This document shows positions 45,436-54,612 of a stretch of 55,494 bases of DNA, in pieces. The notes under the pieces are model-generated. The model ran no database searches and was not told where the DNA came from. It saw only the letters and a list, made by a program, of their open reading frames with translations. Source of the DNA: Pseudomonadota bacterium (lineage in GTDB: Bacteria > Pseudomonadota > Alphaproteobacteria > UBA828); NCBI GenBank assembly GCA_027624955.1, contig JAQBTG010000025.1, positions 1 to 55,494 of the forward strand, in the 5' to 3' direction. Position numbers and translations under genes: made by a program. Positions within the stretch are counted from its first letter, which is position 1. Every line of letters begins with the position of its first letter.

Positions 45436-47004
45436 ATGCGACAGGCAACTCGGTTCGATTACGTGATCGTCGGCGCCGGCAGCGCGGGCTGTGTACTCGC
45501 CGCCCGGCTCAGCGAAGACAGCAACACGCGCGTCGCTCTTGTCGAGGCCGGCGGGCCGGCGGATGACCCAGCCATCGCCGATCCGGCGCGTTGGCCGTTC
45601 CTCGCCGGCGCGTCGTGCGATTGGAACTACAAAACGCACGCCCAAGCGCACACCGCCGGGCGCCGGCATGATTGGCCGCGCGGCAAGGTTATCGGCGGCA
45701 CCAGCTGCCTGAACGCGATGGCACATGTGAGAGGGCACCCGGCAGATTTCGACTGCTGGGTTGAAGACGGTTGCCCGGGTTGGGGATACGCCGATCTCTT
45801 GCCATATTTCATCCGCTCTGAAACCAGCAGCTTCGCCGCCTCGCCATATCATGGCGTAGCGGGCCCGGTCTCCCTTCTCACCCCAGAGCACCCGAACCCG
45901 TTAACCCAAAGTTTTTTGGCCGCCGGCGAAGAATGCGGCTTCAAGCCAACGGAAGAGCATAACGGAGCACGGCTGACCGGGCCGACTCTCAACACACTGA
46001 CTATTGTCGACGGTCAACGGCAAAGCGTTGCCGATGCCTATTTGGCTCCGGCTATGGGGCGGGAAAATCTCACTGTCCTCGTACATTGCCGGGCGCGGCG
46101 CCTTCTGTTCGCGAGCGGCGACCACTGCCGGGGTATCGAAGTAGACCAGTATGGGGAGCGCCTGGAAATAACCGCTGAGCAATCGGTTATTCTTGCCGCG
46201 GGTGCCATCGGCTCGCCCGCTCTGCTGTTGCGTTCCGGCATCGGGCCGGCCCAGGATTTGCGCGATGTCGGCATAGCGTGCCGTATCGATCTGCCGGGCG
46301 TCGGCCGCAATTTGCAGGATCATCTGCTTGGCGCCGGCAATCTCTACGCCGCGGCCCGGCCGGTGCCGCCGTCGCGCTATCAACATTCGGAAGCGCTGCT
46401 CTATGCCCGTCTTGCAGATCAGGAAGGCGCGCCCGAACTGGTGGTCGCCTGCGTCTTGCTGCCGGCGGTGACCGAATGTTTCAACGCTCCGGCGGTGGGC
46501 GCTGCGTACACTTTGATGTTCGGCTTCACCCACCCCGCAAGCCGGGGGGTCATTCGCCTGGTTTCGGACGATCCTGATTCGCCGCCGCTCATCGACCCGG
46601 CTTACCTCAGTGCGCCGCAAGACCTCACAAGGTTTGCCGCGTCATTGGATTTGGCACGCCGCATCGGTAGCGCCAAGGCACTCGCAGAGTGGCGCCAGAG
46701 TGAGTTGCTGCCCGGCCCGTCGGTCAAAACCGATCCGGGGCGGCGCGATTTTCTACAGCGCGCCGCCCATACCCATCACCATCCTGTTGGTACCTGCCGC
46801 ATGGGAACGGATAGTGGGGCGGTGGTGGGGCCGGGTCTCAGACTACGCGGTGCCGACGGACTTTATGTCGTCGATGGTTCGGCGATGCCGAGCCTCACCA
46901 CCGGGCCGGTCAATGCCGTGATTGTCGCTATCGCCGAGCGCGCCAGCGACATCATTCGAGATCGCGTGCCGCTTGCGCCGATTTTTTCCGTCCGCTCGGA
47001 TTGA
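45436..47004 (+). CDS. GMC oxidoreductase, probable pyridoxine 4-oxidase
   Basis: A 522-residue FAD enzyme of the glucose-methanol-choline family: [21 protein letters not shown] binds FAD, WPRGKVIGGTSCLNAMAHVRG is GMC signature 1 and AAGAIGSPALLLRSGIG signature 2. In the active site it has His447 and His449 (THHHPVGTCRMG) and Pro491 (TTGPVNAVI) where most family members have Asn or His. M. loti pyridoxine 4-oxidase is reported with His460, His462 and Pro504, the same spacing. That enzyme oxidises pyridoxine to pyridoxal with oxygen. A neighbouring aminotransferase also yields pyridoxal. I chose ATG 45436; an upstream frame lacks family similarity. Confidence 0.8.
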   Translation: MRQATRFDYVIVGAGSAGCVLAARLSEDSNTRVALVEAGGPADDPAIADPARWPFLAGASCDWNYKTHAQAHTAGRRHDWPRGKVIGGTSCLNAMAHVRGHPADFDCWVEDGCPGWGYADLLPYFIRSETSSFAASPYHGVAGPVSLLTPEHPNPLTQSFLAAGEECGFKPTEEHNGARLTGPTLNTLTIVDGQRQSVADAYLAPAMGRENLTVLVHCRARRLLFASGDHCRGIEVDQYGERLEITAEQSVILAAGAIGSPALLLRSGIGPAQDLRDVGIACRIDLPGVGRNLQDHLLGAGNLYAAARPVPPSRYQHSEALLYARLADQEGAPELVVACVLLPAVTECFNAPAVGAAYTLMFGFTHPASRGVIRLVSDDPDSPPLIDPAYLSAPQDLTRFAASLDLARRIGSAKALAEWRQSELLPGPSVKTDPGRRDFLQRAAHTHHHPVGTCRMGTDSGAVVGPGLRLRGADGLYVVDGSAMPSLTTGPVNAVIVAIAERASDIIRDRVPLAPIFSVRSD

Positions 47005-47020
47005 GCAGCGCTGTGCGCGG

Positions 47021-47566
47021 TTATGTGACTGCGCGCCCTTTGCCGATACGCGGATGCGGCCGGCCGCCATCGGAGACCGCCATTACAATTATGATTTCAT
47101 TGGGCCGCGGTGCATCGGCCACAGTGACGGTGATCGTTTCGAATTCATCGAACGACCAGATATTGTCCTTGTTGGCGAGTGGCACATCGATCGACGCGCC
47201 GGCGCTACCCACCTTGGCCGTATGGGGGATGATCGATTCACCGCCGCCGACGGCGGCGCGCATGGGTTTTCCGAGAGTTGGGTGAAGCACCGCCGCAGCA
47301 TGTTCGACGTCGCCGTTAACCCCGACGATCGCTGATTTTCCATATGCCACCGGCGCGCCGTCAAGCATCGCCACCGCCTGGGGCATCAGCTCTTCACCGA
47401 TTGCCAGGGCGGTGTCGAACAATTTCGACAAATCCATTTCAAACTTCCCGGCAAAGGGATTGTCGATCACCGCAATGGCGGCAACCCGGCACACCGGACG
47501 AAGCGCCGGGCTGCCCGCCTCGGCGGTGATCCGCTCTTTAACAAATATAGTTTTTCTTACCGTCAT
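47021..47566 (-). CDS. DUF1185 'amino acid synthesis' family protein
   Basis: A 181-residue cytoplasmic protein of the DUF1185 family. It starts MTVRKTIFVKERITAEAG, then VAAIAVIDNPFAGKFEMDLSKLFD, YGKSAIVGVNGDVEHAAAVLHPTLGKPMR and a C-terminal NEIIIVMAVSDGGRPHPRIGK. The family is small and has no proven reaction; members often sit in catabolic clusters for heterocycles or amides. GGAGG precedes the ATG by 10 bases. It converges with the GMC oxidase gene and diverges from the secreted-protein gene at 47670, so a shared promoter region lies at 47567-47669. Confidence 0.85.
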   Translation of the reverse strand: MTVRKTIFVKERITAEAGSPALRPVCRVAAIAVIDNPFAGKFEMDLSKLFDTALAIGEELMPQAVAMLDGAPVAYGKSAIVGVNGDVEHAAAVLHPTLGKPMRAAVGGGESIIPHTAKVGSAGASIDVPLANKDNIWSFDEFETITVTVADAPRPNEIIIVMAVSDGGRPHPRIGKGRAVT

Positions 47567-47669
47567 ATTCTGGAATCCTCCACTCGGGCAGGTTGGCTGA
47601 CGCTGCGAGAATCATGATACATTGAAGCGCAGGAGAAATTCCGAGAATTAGTAGGCCGAAACTATTTCA

Positions 47670-48104
47670 GTGTTCAGCAAAGCATTTGTTTATATTGGGC
47701 TGCTCGTGCTCATCCTATTGCCGCTCAGTGGACGGGCCGCCGAGCCGTCAGGGCCAAGCGCGCCGGTGCGCCTTGAGATCGTTAGTGCGACGGCGACATC
47801 TCGCCTCGCCTGTCAGCTCGTGCTGGCCCATTTCGTCACCCAGGACATCGCGTCGATTCCGGCCGGGGGTGAGGCCGTGATCGTACTGGATCGGGATTTA
47901 GATGACGGCACATTGATCTATCGGCATGACGGCGGACGGCGCATGGCGGTAGAAAATATCCTCTGCGGCGTTGCCGCCAATTGGCGGGCGACTCGCGCTG
48001 ATTTAAATCTGGCCGCGTTGCGTGCCGGCCGGCGCGCCAATTTAAGAATTATCTGCGAAGCACCGAAAGCGCTGTCCTGCACGGCCGTCGGCATGGCGGA
48101 ATGA
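47670..48104 (+). CDS. small secreted protein coupled to a GMC dehydrogenase
   Basis: I do not recognise a family. The 144-residue product has a signal peptide (about residues 1-23, [19 protein letters not shown]) and four Cys residues in the mature part (RLACQLV, ILCGVAA, IICEAP, LSCTAVG) that could form two disulfides. The start is GTG at 47670 with only a weak ribosome binding site. Its stop codon overlaps the start of the second GMC gene (ATGA at 48101-48104), so the two are translated together. It may be a periplasmic partner or inhibitor of that enzyme; this is inference from position. Confidence 0.7.
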   Translation: MFSKAFVYIGLLVLILLPLSGRAAEPSGPSAPVRLEIVSATATSRLACQLVLAHFVTQDIASIPAGGEAVIVLDRDLDDGTLIYRHDGGRRMAVENILCGVAANWRATRADLNLAALRAGRRANLRIICEAPKALSCTAVGMAE

Positions 48105-49735
48105 GTCCGCCCAACAGCTACGACTATGTAATTGTCGGGGCGGGCTCGGCGGGCTGTACCTTGGCGAATCGACTGTCGGCCGATCCCGGTGTCAGCGTGC
48201 TGGTGCTGGAAGCCGGCGGCTGGGACCGCGATCCGTGGATACATATTCCGCTTGGTTGGGGCAAGATATTGCAGGGTCGGCTGCATGATTGGGGGTATTA
48301 TTGTGAGCCCGAAGACAATGTAAATGGCCGCCGGGTGGAGTGCGCGCGCGGCAAGGTTATCGGTGGCTCATCGTCAACCAATGCCATGGCTTATGTGCGC
48401 GGCAATCCGGCGGATTACGATGGTTGGGCTGCATCAGGCCTCAGCGAATGGTCCTATGCCCATGCCTTGCCATATTTCCAAAAGCAGGAAACCTGGGAAG
48501 GCGGCGGCGGTGATTATCGCGGCGGGTCGGGACCGCTGGGCACGCAATTCTGCCGTTACCGCGACCCGCTGGTCGAAGCCTTCGCTGCGGCCGGCCAGGC
48601 AGCCGGTTTCGGCTGGACCGATGACTATAATGGAGCAAAGCAGGAGGGCTTCGGGCGCTTGCAAATGACCATTCGGAACGGCCGGCGGTCGAGCGGTGCG
48701 TCCGCTTATTTGCGCCCGGTGTTGCGGCGGCAAAACCTCTCCATCAAGACCCGGGCGTTGACCACGCGCGTCAATTTCGAAGGCGGCACCGCGACCGGGG
48801 TGGACTATGTGAAAGACGGCCAAACCCACTCGGTGCGGGCGGAGCGCGAAGTGATTCTCGCGGGCGGGGTGATCAATACGCCGCAATTGCTGATGCTCTC
48901 GGGCATTGGCGATGCGGCTGAGTTGAAGGCGCAGGGCATCCCGGTTGAAGTGGCGCTGCCAGGTGTCGGCAAGAATTTGCGCGACCATGTGTCGGTTGTC
49001 CTCCTATATCAACGCCGCGAGCCAGGACCGTTCCACCGCAACATGCGCGCCGATCGAATCGTCCGCGAACTCGCCAAGGCCTATTTGTTCGGCAAGGGAT
49101 TTGCCGCCGACGTGCCGGGCGGCGTTGTCGCCTTTTTGAAGAGTGGGCCCGATGTTGTATTGCCAGATCTGCAATATCTTTTCACCGCCGCGCCGTTCGG
49201 CGCCGGGCCCTATTTCAAACCCTTCAAGCAGCCGTTTGCCGATGGCTTTGCCACCCGCCTGGTCATGCTGCAGCCGGAAAGCCGCGGCACGGTGAGCCTG
49301 GTTTCAGCCGACCCGACGGCGCATCCTCGCATCTGGCAGAATTTTCTTGCCCGTGATGCCGATTGGCGGACACTCCGTGCTGGCGTGCGGATTGCCCGCG
49401 ACATCGCTGCGCAGAGCCCGCTCGCGCCATTCATCGCCAAGGAAATTATGCCCGGCAGTGATAAGGTTTCGGATGAAGCGATCGACGAAGTGATCCGCAA
49501 CACAGCGATCACCGTGCACCATCCTCTCGGCACCTGCCGCATGGGGACCGATGACGACGAAATGGCCGTGGTGGACCCAGAACTGCGGGTTCGCGGTACT
49601 CAGGGCCTGCGTGTCGTTGACGCCTCAGTGATGCCGACACTCGTGCGTGGCAATATCAACGCCGCAGTGGTCATGATCGCAGAAAAGGCGGCGGACCTCA
49701 TCGCCGGGCGTGGCGTTTTAGCGCCGCGCAATTGA
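48101..49735 (+). CDS. GMC family FAD-dependent dehydrogenase
   Basis: A 544-residue flavoenzyme with [59 protein letters not shown] and the C-terminal [11 protein letters not shown] with [17 protein letters not shown]. Here the second active-site position is the usual Asn, unlike the GMC oxidase 1 kb upstream, so it is probably a dehydrogenase for an alcohol. As I recall, 4-pyridoxic acid dehydrogenase of M. loti is also a GMC protein of this size, which makes this gene a candidate for that step; choline dehydrogenase-like enzymes are the alternative. It has no signal peptide of its own. Confidence 0.82.
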   Translation: MSPPNSYDYVIVGAGSAGCTLANRLSADPGVSVLVLEAGGWDRDPWIHIPLGWGKILQGRLHDWGYYCEPEDNVNGRRVECARGKVIGGSSSTNAMAYVRGNPADYDGWAASGLSEWSYAHALPYFQKQETWEGGGGDYRGGSGPLGTQFCRYRDPLVEAFAAAGQAAGFGWTDDYNGAKQEGFGRLQMTIRNGRRSSGASAYLRPVLRRQNLSIKTRALTTRVNFEGGTATGVDYVKDGQTHSVRAEREVILAGGVINTPQLLMLSGIGDAAELKAQGIPVEVALPGVGKNLRDHVSVVLLYQRREPGPFHRNMRADRIVRELAKAYLFGKGFAADVPGGVVAFLKSGPDVVLPDLQYLFTAAPFGAGPYFKPFKQPFADGFATRLVMLQPESRGTVSLVSADPTAHPRIWQNFLARDADWRTLRAGVRIARDIAAQSPLAPFIAKEIMPGSDKVSDEAIDEVIRNTAITVHHPLGTCRMGTDDDEMAVVDPELRVRGTQGLRVVDASVMPTLVRGNINAAVVMIAEKAADLIAGRGVLAPRN

Positions 49736-49843
49736 TCACCGGCGTGGTCATGCGCTCAGCGCGCTATGCCAAATTGCGTGACGACGATAAGATGCATCCG
49801 CTCTAGCTAGAAATACGGCGGGAACCCTCTCAGTGATGGATAC

Positions 49844-51043
49844 ATGACCACAGACCCTACCAAATCCGGAAATTCCGACCTGTTCTATAACGAGCTGGAG
49901 CCGTTCTACGAATTCGGCGAGTTTGTCGAGCTGGACGCCTATCTGCCGTTGCCCGACGATTGGATCGTCATGCTTACCGATGTTCAGGGATCAACCCGGG
50001 CAATCGAGGCGGGGCTCTACAAGAATGTGAATATGGTGGGGGCGGCCTCGATCACGGCTCTCCTCAACATCTGCGGCGACATCGAAGCGCCATTTGTGTT
50101 CGGCGGGGACGGGGGAACGGTCGTCGTACCCGGCTCGTTGCGCGAAGCTGCCTGCGATGCGCTCGTGGGCCTCAGGGCGATGTCGCAGGAAACTTTCGGC
50201 TTAACATTGCGTGTCGGCGCGATACCGGTTGCGGATTTGCGGGCGCAGGGCGTCGACGTGCGGGTTCGTAAATTAGAGCTCAGTGTGGGAAACTACCTGG
50301 CCATGTTCACCGGTGGCGGCATCGATCTTTGTGACAGTCTGTTGAAGAACTCTCCACCGGGTAGCCCGTACCTGCTTGAGTCCCGATCCGAAGTTGGCGA
50401 ACCCGACCTTGAAGGCTTGTCGTGCCGCTGGGAACCGCTGGCGCCGCAAAACGGACTCATGATGACGATCATGATTCAAGGCACCAACCGCAACCCGGCG
50501 GACGAAAGCGGATTGCTGAGCGACGTCTTACTGAAGATCAGGGATTTACTCGGCTATCACCTGCAAGAATCGGCCCCGGCGAGCGCCGGCTCCATGAAAT
50601 TTAGATGGCCACCGCGCGGCCTTGGGTTGGAAGCGCGCGCCACGGCCGGCGACCGGTCGTTCTTGAAGAGCTACTTCGCCGTTTGGATCTCGTCTCTGAT
50701 CCAGTTTTGGTGCGAACGATTCGATCGCCACGCCGGATCGTACAATGCGCCTATTTACCGAGACGAGCTTCGTACAAACACCGACTTTCGAAAATATGAC
50801 GGCGTTCTACGGATGGTGCTGGATGTAAGTGAAGATCAAGCCGAGCGCATCGAGACATATCTAAAGCACGAACAGGATAACGGGCATCTCGTTTACGGCG
50901 TTCACCTTGCCCGTGCCGCCTTGATGACCTGCCTGGTGTTCAACATGGCGCAAAGCGAACATGTGCATTTTATCGATGGTTCGGACGGCGGGTTCGCAAT
51001 GGCGGCGCGGGGATTTAAGTCCGCTCTCGCCGCGCGCGCCTAA
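49844..51043 (+). CDS. DUF3095 protein with a class III nucleotide cyclase-like core
   Basis: A 399-residue cytoplasmic protein. VMLTDVQGSTRAIEAGLYKNVNMVGAAS and FVFGGDGGTVVVPGS resemble the two metal-binding Asp motifs of class III adenylate cyclases (FTDIxGST and the later Asp), and DUF3095 proteins are related to that superfamily. The C-terminal half (FWCERFDRHAGSYN, FRKYDGVLRMVLDVS) is typical of DUF3095. No sensor or membrane domain is visible. Whether it makes a cyclic nucleotide is unknown. It follows the second GMC gene on the same strand after 108 bases. Confidence 0.78.
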   Translation: MTTDPTKSGNSDLFYNELEPFYEFGEFVELDAYLPLPDDWIVMLTDVQGSTRAIEAGLYKNVNMVGAASITALLNICGDIEAPFVFGGDGGTVVVPGSLREAACDALVGLRAMSQETFGLTLRVGAIPVADLRAQGVDVRVRKLELSVGNYLAMFTGGGIDLCDSLLKNSPPGSPYLLESRSEVGEPDLEGLSCRWEPLAPQNGLMMTIMIQGTNRNPADESGLLSDVLLKIRDLLGYHLQESAPASAGSMKFRWPPRGLGLEARATAGDRSFLKSYFAVWISSLIQFWCERFDRHAGSYNAPIYRDELRTNTDFRKYDGVLRMVLDVSEDQAERIETYLKHEQDNGHLVYGVHLARAALMTCLVFNMAQSEHVHFIDGSDGGFAMAARGFKSALAARA

Positions 51044-51144
51044 GGCCTCAACGCGCGCTGAACACGCTGCCGAGCGCAGCGTCGATCGGCTTACTCAGGT
51101 AGCCCAGCACGGATTCCGGCCGGCGGTAAGATTCGGCGCCGGCG

Positions 51145-53619
51145 TTACGCCTTGATGCGCGCGGATTTTGGATCGTAGAGCGGGCGCAGCGACGCGGTCG
51201 CCGGAGAACGCACGCCGGCGATTTCGATTTCGTAGGTGCCGCAATTCACATAGTCGGAATCGACGCCGTCCGGGTTCTCGACATAGCCCAGAGCAACAGC
51301 ACCGCCGAGCGTATGGCCGTACATTGCCGAGCGTACGTAGCCGGCCAGCTCCCCGTCACGCCAGATTGGCTCATTGTGATAGAGCATCGGATCGGGGTCG
51401 GTGAGCAGGAATTGAACCAGGCGGTTGCTCAACCCCGTCTCGCGCTGGCGCTTGAGCGCGTCGCGGCCGATGAAGCCGCCTGGCTTGTCGAACTTGACGG
51501 CAAAGCCGAGTCCGCCTTCGAGCGGCGTGTCGGCGTCGGTGATGTCGTGGCCGTAATGGCGGTACGCCTTTTCGATGCGCAGCGAATTCATCGCATGCAT
51601 GCCGATTTGGCGCAGCCCGTACGATTCCCCGGCCTCGACCAGAACATCGAAGACGCCGGTGGTAAATTCGCTCGGGATGTAAAGCTCCCAGCCGAGCTCG
51701 CCGACATAACTAATGCGCGACGCTCGCACCATAGCGAAGCCAAGCTCGATCTCGCGACTGGTGCCGAACGGAAAACCGTCGTTGGAAAGATCGTCCGGAC
51801 TCAGCGATTGCAGCAGATCGCGCGCCTGCGGCCCCATCACGCCGAGCATGGAGAGGCCGGACGTGACGTCGGTTAGCACTGCATGAGCGCTGTCCGGAAT
51901 ATGGCGTTTGAGCCAGTGGAAATCACGTATCTGGAATTCACCGGAGGTGACGATAAGAAAATCATCGGCGGCGAGCCGGGTGACTGTCAGGTCGGCCTCG
52001 ATACCGCCACGCTCGTTGAGCCATTGGGTATAGACCACACGCCCCAGTGCCACATCGATATGGTTGGCCGCAACCTGATCCAGCACGCGACAGGCATCGC
52101 GGCCCTGAAGGCGGAATTTGGCGAACGAACATTGGTCCAGAAGACCGACCGCCTCGCGCACTGCGGCATGTTCCTCGGCTGAAGGGCCGAACCAATTTTG
52201 GCGGCCATAGCTATATTCATAGCGCGCATCGGTGCCTTTGGGGGCGAACCAGTTGGGTCGTTCCCAGCCGAAAGCAACGCCATGGCAGGCACCGCGCGCA
52301 ACCAGTCGGTCATGCACCGGCGAACAGCGCGCGCCGCGTCCGGTCTCGGCCTGATGAAACGGCCAATGCATGGCGTATAACAGGCCGAGCGATTCGCTGA
52401 CGCGCTGGCGCAGATATTGACGATTGCTTTGGAATGGCAGATTGCGCCTGACATCGACTTCCCACAGGTCCGGCGGCGGGCTTCCGTCGCGAATCCATTC
52501 AGCGAGTACCTGGCCGACGCCGCCGGCGGACTGAATGCCGATCGAGTTGAAGCCGGCGGCGACGAAGCAATTGGCGAGTTCGGGCACCGCGCCGAGATGG
52601 TAGCGCACATCCGGGGTAAAGCTTTCAGGGCCGCAGAAGAACGTTTGGATGCCGACATCGGCGAGCGCCGGCATGCGGTGCATCGCCTGGGTCAGGATCG
52701 GCTCGAAATGATCGAAATCCTCGGGCAGTTCATCGAAGCTAAAATCCTCTGGGATGCCGTCCATGCCCCATGGCTTGGCGTGCGGCTCGAAGGCGCCAAG
52801 TAGAATTTTTCCCGCATCCTCTTTGTAGTAAGCGCAGGCGTCATAGTCGCGCAGCACCGGCAGGTCCGGCGTGACGCCGTCAAAAGCCTCGGTCACAATA
52901 TAAAAATGCTCGCACGCATGGAGCGGCACATTGACGCCGATTGTTGCGGCCAGGTCACGCGTCCACATGCCGGCGCACAGCACCACCGTCTCGGCCGCAA
53001 TCTCGCCGGCGTCGGTGTGCACGCCGGTGACGCGCTCGCCGTCATGGTGGATAGCCAGTACTTTGCAATTCTCGCGGATCAGCGCGCCGCCGGTGCGCGC
53101 GCCCTTGGCTAGCGCCTGGGTAACATCAACTGGATTGGCCTTGCCATCGGACGGGATATAGACGGCGCCGAGCACGTCTTTGACGTTGATCAGCGGGTAG
53201 CGCTCCTTAACCTCTTCAGGGCCGATCACATCGACCTGAAGATCGAATATCTTGGCCATCGAGGCGTTGCGCTTAAGCTCTTCAAAGCGCGCCTCATTGG
53301 TGGCAATCGAGATCGAACCAGTTTGTTTGAATCCGGTGGCCTGGCCGGTTTCAGCTTCAAGGCCGCGGTACAGCTCGGCGGTGTATCTCGCCAACTGGGT
53401 CATGCGCTGTGAGCCGCGCAATTGGCCGACCAGACCGGCAGCGTGCCAGGTGGTGCCGCAGGTCAGTTGGCGGCGCTCCAATAGAACAACATCCGAAATG
53501 CCGAGCTTGGTCAAATGATAGGCGACAGAACAGCCAATGACGCCGCCACCGACAATGACAACCCGCGCCGAACGCGGCAGCTCTTTGGCGCCGCTCTGGG
53601 TTGTCACTTCACCTGTCAT
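51145..53619 (-). CDS. FAD-dependent dimethylglycine/sarcosine dehydrogenase-type protein with GcvT domain
   Basis: An 824-residue two-part enzyme. The first 400 residues are a DAO-type flavoprotein: VVIVGGGVIGCSVAYHLTKLG binds FAD, and His59 in TWHAAGL lies where dimethylglycine dehydrogenase holds FAD covalently. The second half is a glycine-cleavage T-protein/aminomethyltransferase domain (YTQWLNERGGIEADLT, GVMGPQARDLLQSLS, YVGELGWELYIPSEF, KFDKPGGFIGRDAL) that binds tetrahydrofolate and takes up the formaldehyde unit. It removes a methyl group from dimethylglycine, sarcosine or a related N-methyl compound. I use ATG 53619; a GTG lies 9 bases upstream. Confidence 0.88.
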   Translation of the reverse strand: MTGEVTTQSGAKELPRSARVVIVGGGVIGCSVAYHLTKLGISDVVLLERRQLTCGTTWHAAGLVGQLRGSQRMTQLARYTAELYRGLEAETGQATGFKQTGSISIATNEARFEELKRNASMAKIFDLQVDVIGPEEVKERYPLINVKDVLGAVYIPSDGKANPVDVTQALAKGARTGGALIRENCKVLAIHHDGERVTGVHTDAGEIAAETVVLCAGMWTRDLAATIGVNVPLHACEHFYIVTEAFDGVTPDLPVLRDYDACAYYKEDAGKILLGAFEPHAKPWGMDGIPEDFSFDELPEDFDHFEPILTQAMHRMPALADVGIQTFFCGPESFTPDVRYHLGAVPELANCFVAAGFNSIGIQSAGGVGQVLAEWIRDGSPPPDLWEVDVRRNLPFQSNRQYLRQRVSESLGLLYAMHWPFHQAETGRGARCSPVHDRLVARGACHGVAFGWERPNWFAPKGTDARYEYSYGRQNWFGPSAEEHAAVREAVGLLDQCSFAKFRLQGRDACRVLDQVAANHIDVALGRVVYTQWLNERGGIEADLTVTRLAADDFLIVTSGEFQIRDFHWLKRHIPDSAHAVLTDVTSGLSMLGVMGPQARDLLQSLSPDDLSNDGFPFGTSREIELGFAMVRASRISYVGELGWELYIPSEFTTGVFDVLVEAGESYGLRQIGMHAMNSLRIEKAYRHYGHDITDADTPLEGGLGFAVKFDKPGGFIGRDALKRQRETGLSNRLVQFLLTDPDPMLYHNEPIWRDGELAGYVRSAMYGHTLGGAVALGYVENPDGVDSDYVNCGTYEIEIAGVRSPATASLRPLYDPKSARIKA

Positions 53620-53680
53620 CGCAATCACGCCCTAGACAATGCCCCAGCACACCGCTTGCCAAAACCATCACGGACGGAAT

Positions 53681-53725
53681 TGGCGCACCCGACAGGATTC
53701 GAACTTGTGACCTCTGCCCTCGGAG
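53681..53725 (-). other. 3' half of tRNA-Arg(CCG), attachment-site remnant
   Basis: Read on the minus strand, this is the anticodon loop to CCA of a tRNA: loop CTCCGAG (anticodon CCG), GGCAG half-stem, a T arm with GTTCGAATCC and the 3' acceptor ending GGGTGCGCCA. The 5' half is missing: the sequence beyond 53725 does not match a D arm. A copy that starts in the anticodon loop is what tyrosine integrases leave as an att site. The intact gene should lie to the right, outside the window. Confidence 0.85.
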
Positions 53726-53770
53726 CGTCTCGGAAAAAGTTATGCTCCAACAGCGAGACAGGAGAATATC

Positions 53771-54612
53771 ATGACCGTAAAGATCAACAATACGTTTATC
53801 GGACGGATCGCCCAGGCAAAACCGGAGAAAGTCCGTAAATTTGGAGACGCGGCCTTGCGTGGATTTGTCGCCTGACAACAGCGTTCGGGGTTCATCACAT
53901 ATTACGCGGTTACTTTTAAGGGCAGCGCGAGGAAGGGCAATCGTCGACAGCGAAAAGTCCGTATTGGTGAGCATCCGGCCGTCGCACCATTTGAAGCGCG
54001 GAAAGCCGCCGAGGAACTCATCGCCCAAACTCGCCTTGAGAGCTTGCCGATTGAGAGTAAGCGAGAGCAATGGCTGTTGGTGCGGTTTTTAGACGAGCAC
54101 GACCTTCCTTGGGCCGAGCACCATCTGAAAGATCCCGCCGGGCAAAAGGGCCAACTTCGCCGCTTCAAGGAGTGGGATAAACTGATCCTGGACGAGATCA
54201 ACCAGTACTCAATCGAAAATTGGCGGAACAAACGGCTTGCGGCAAATGCGAGCCCCGGCACCATCAACAGAAACGTCGTTGTCATCAGGGCCGTGTTGAG
54301 CAAGGCCGTGGAATGGGGCTTTCTCAGGTACCATCCGTTGGCGGGCCTAAAAAAACTTTCGGTGGACCGCAGTCTCGCGCCCCAGACGTTGTCCGACGAG
54401 GACCGAACGACGTTTTTCATCGTGCTCGCTGACCGGGACCAAAAGCTCACTGGCGAACGGCGTTCGGCCAACCTGTGGCGGCAAGAGCGCCACTACCCAC
54501 TTTTGCCCAGACTAACATACTTCAGTGACCATCTGACGCCCATCGTCATGACCGCCTAACATACCGGCATGCGACGCGGCGAAATCTTTTCGATGCAATG
54601 GGGCGACGTTGA
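53771..54612 (+). pseudogene. decayed tyrosine-recombinase integrase
   Basis: One frame continues from ATG 53771 (AGGAGA upstream) but carries an in-frame TGA at 53873-53875 and a TAA at 54557-54559. The N-terminal part (ALRGFVA, then YYAVTFKGSARKGNRRQRKVRIGEHP and PFEARKAAEELI) is the arm-binding domain. ANASPGTINRNVVVIRAVLSKAVEWGFLRYHPLAGLKKL is the core-binding domain. HTGMRRGEIFSMQWGDVD, after the second stop, is the start of the catalytic domain with its first Arg. The sequence then breaks off at an IS6-family fragment, so the His-x-x-Arg and Tyr parts are gone. It starts 46 bases from the tRNA-Arg att remnant. Confidence 0.9.

Noticed and set aside
53681-53725. A functional tRNA-Arg gene
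   Set aside because: Only the anticodon loop to CCA is present; the D arm and the 5' acceptor strand are missing and the sequence beyond 53725 does not match a tRNA.
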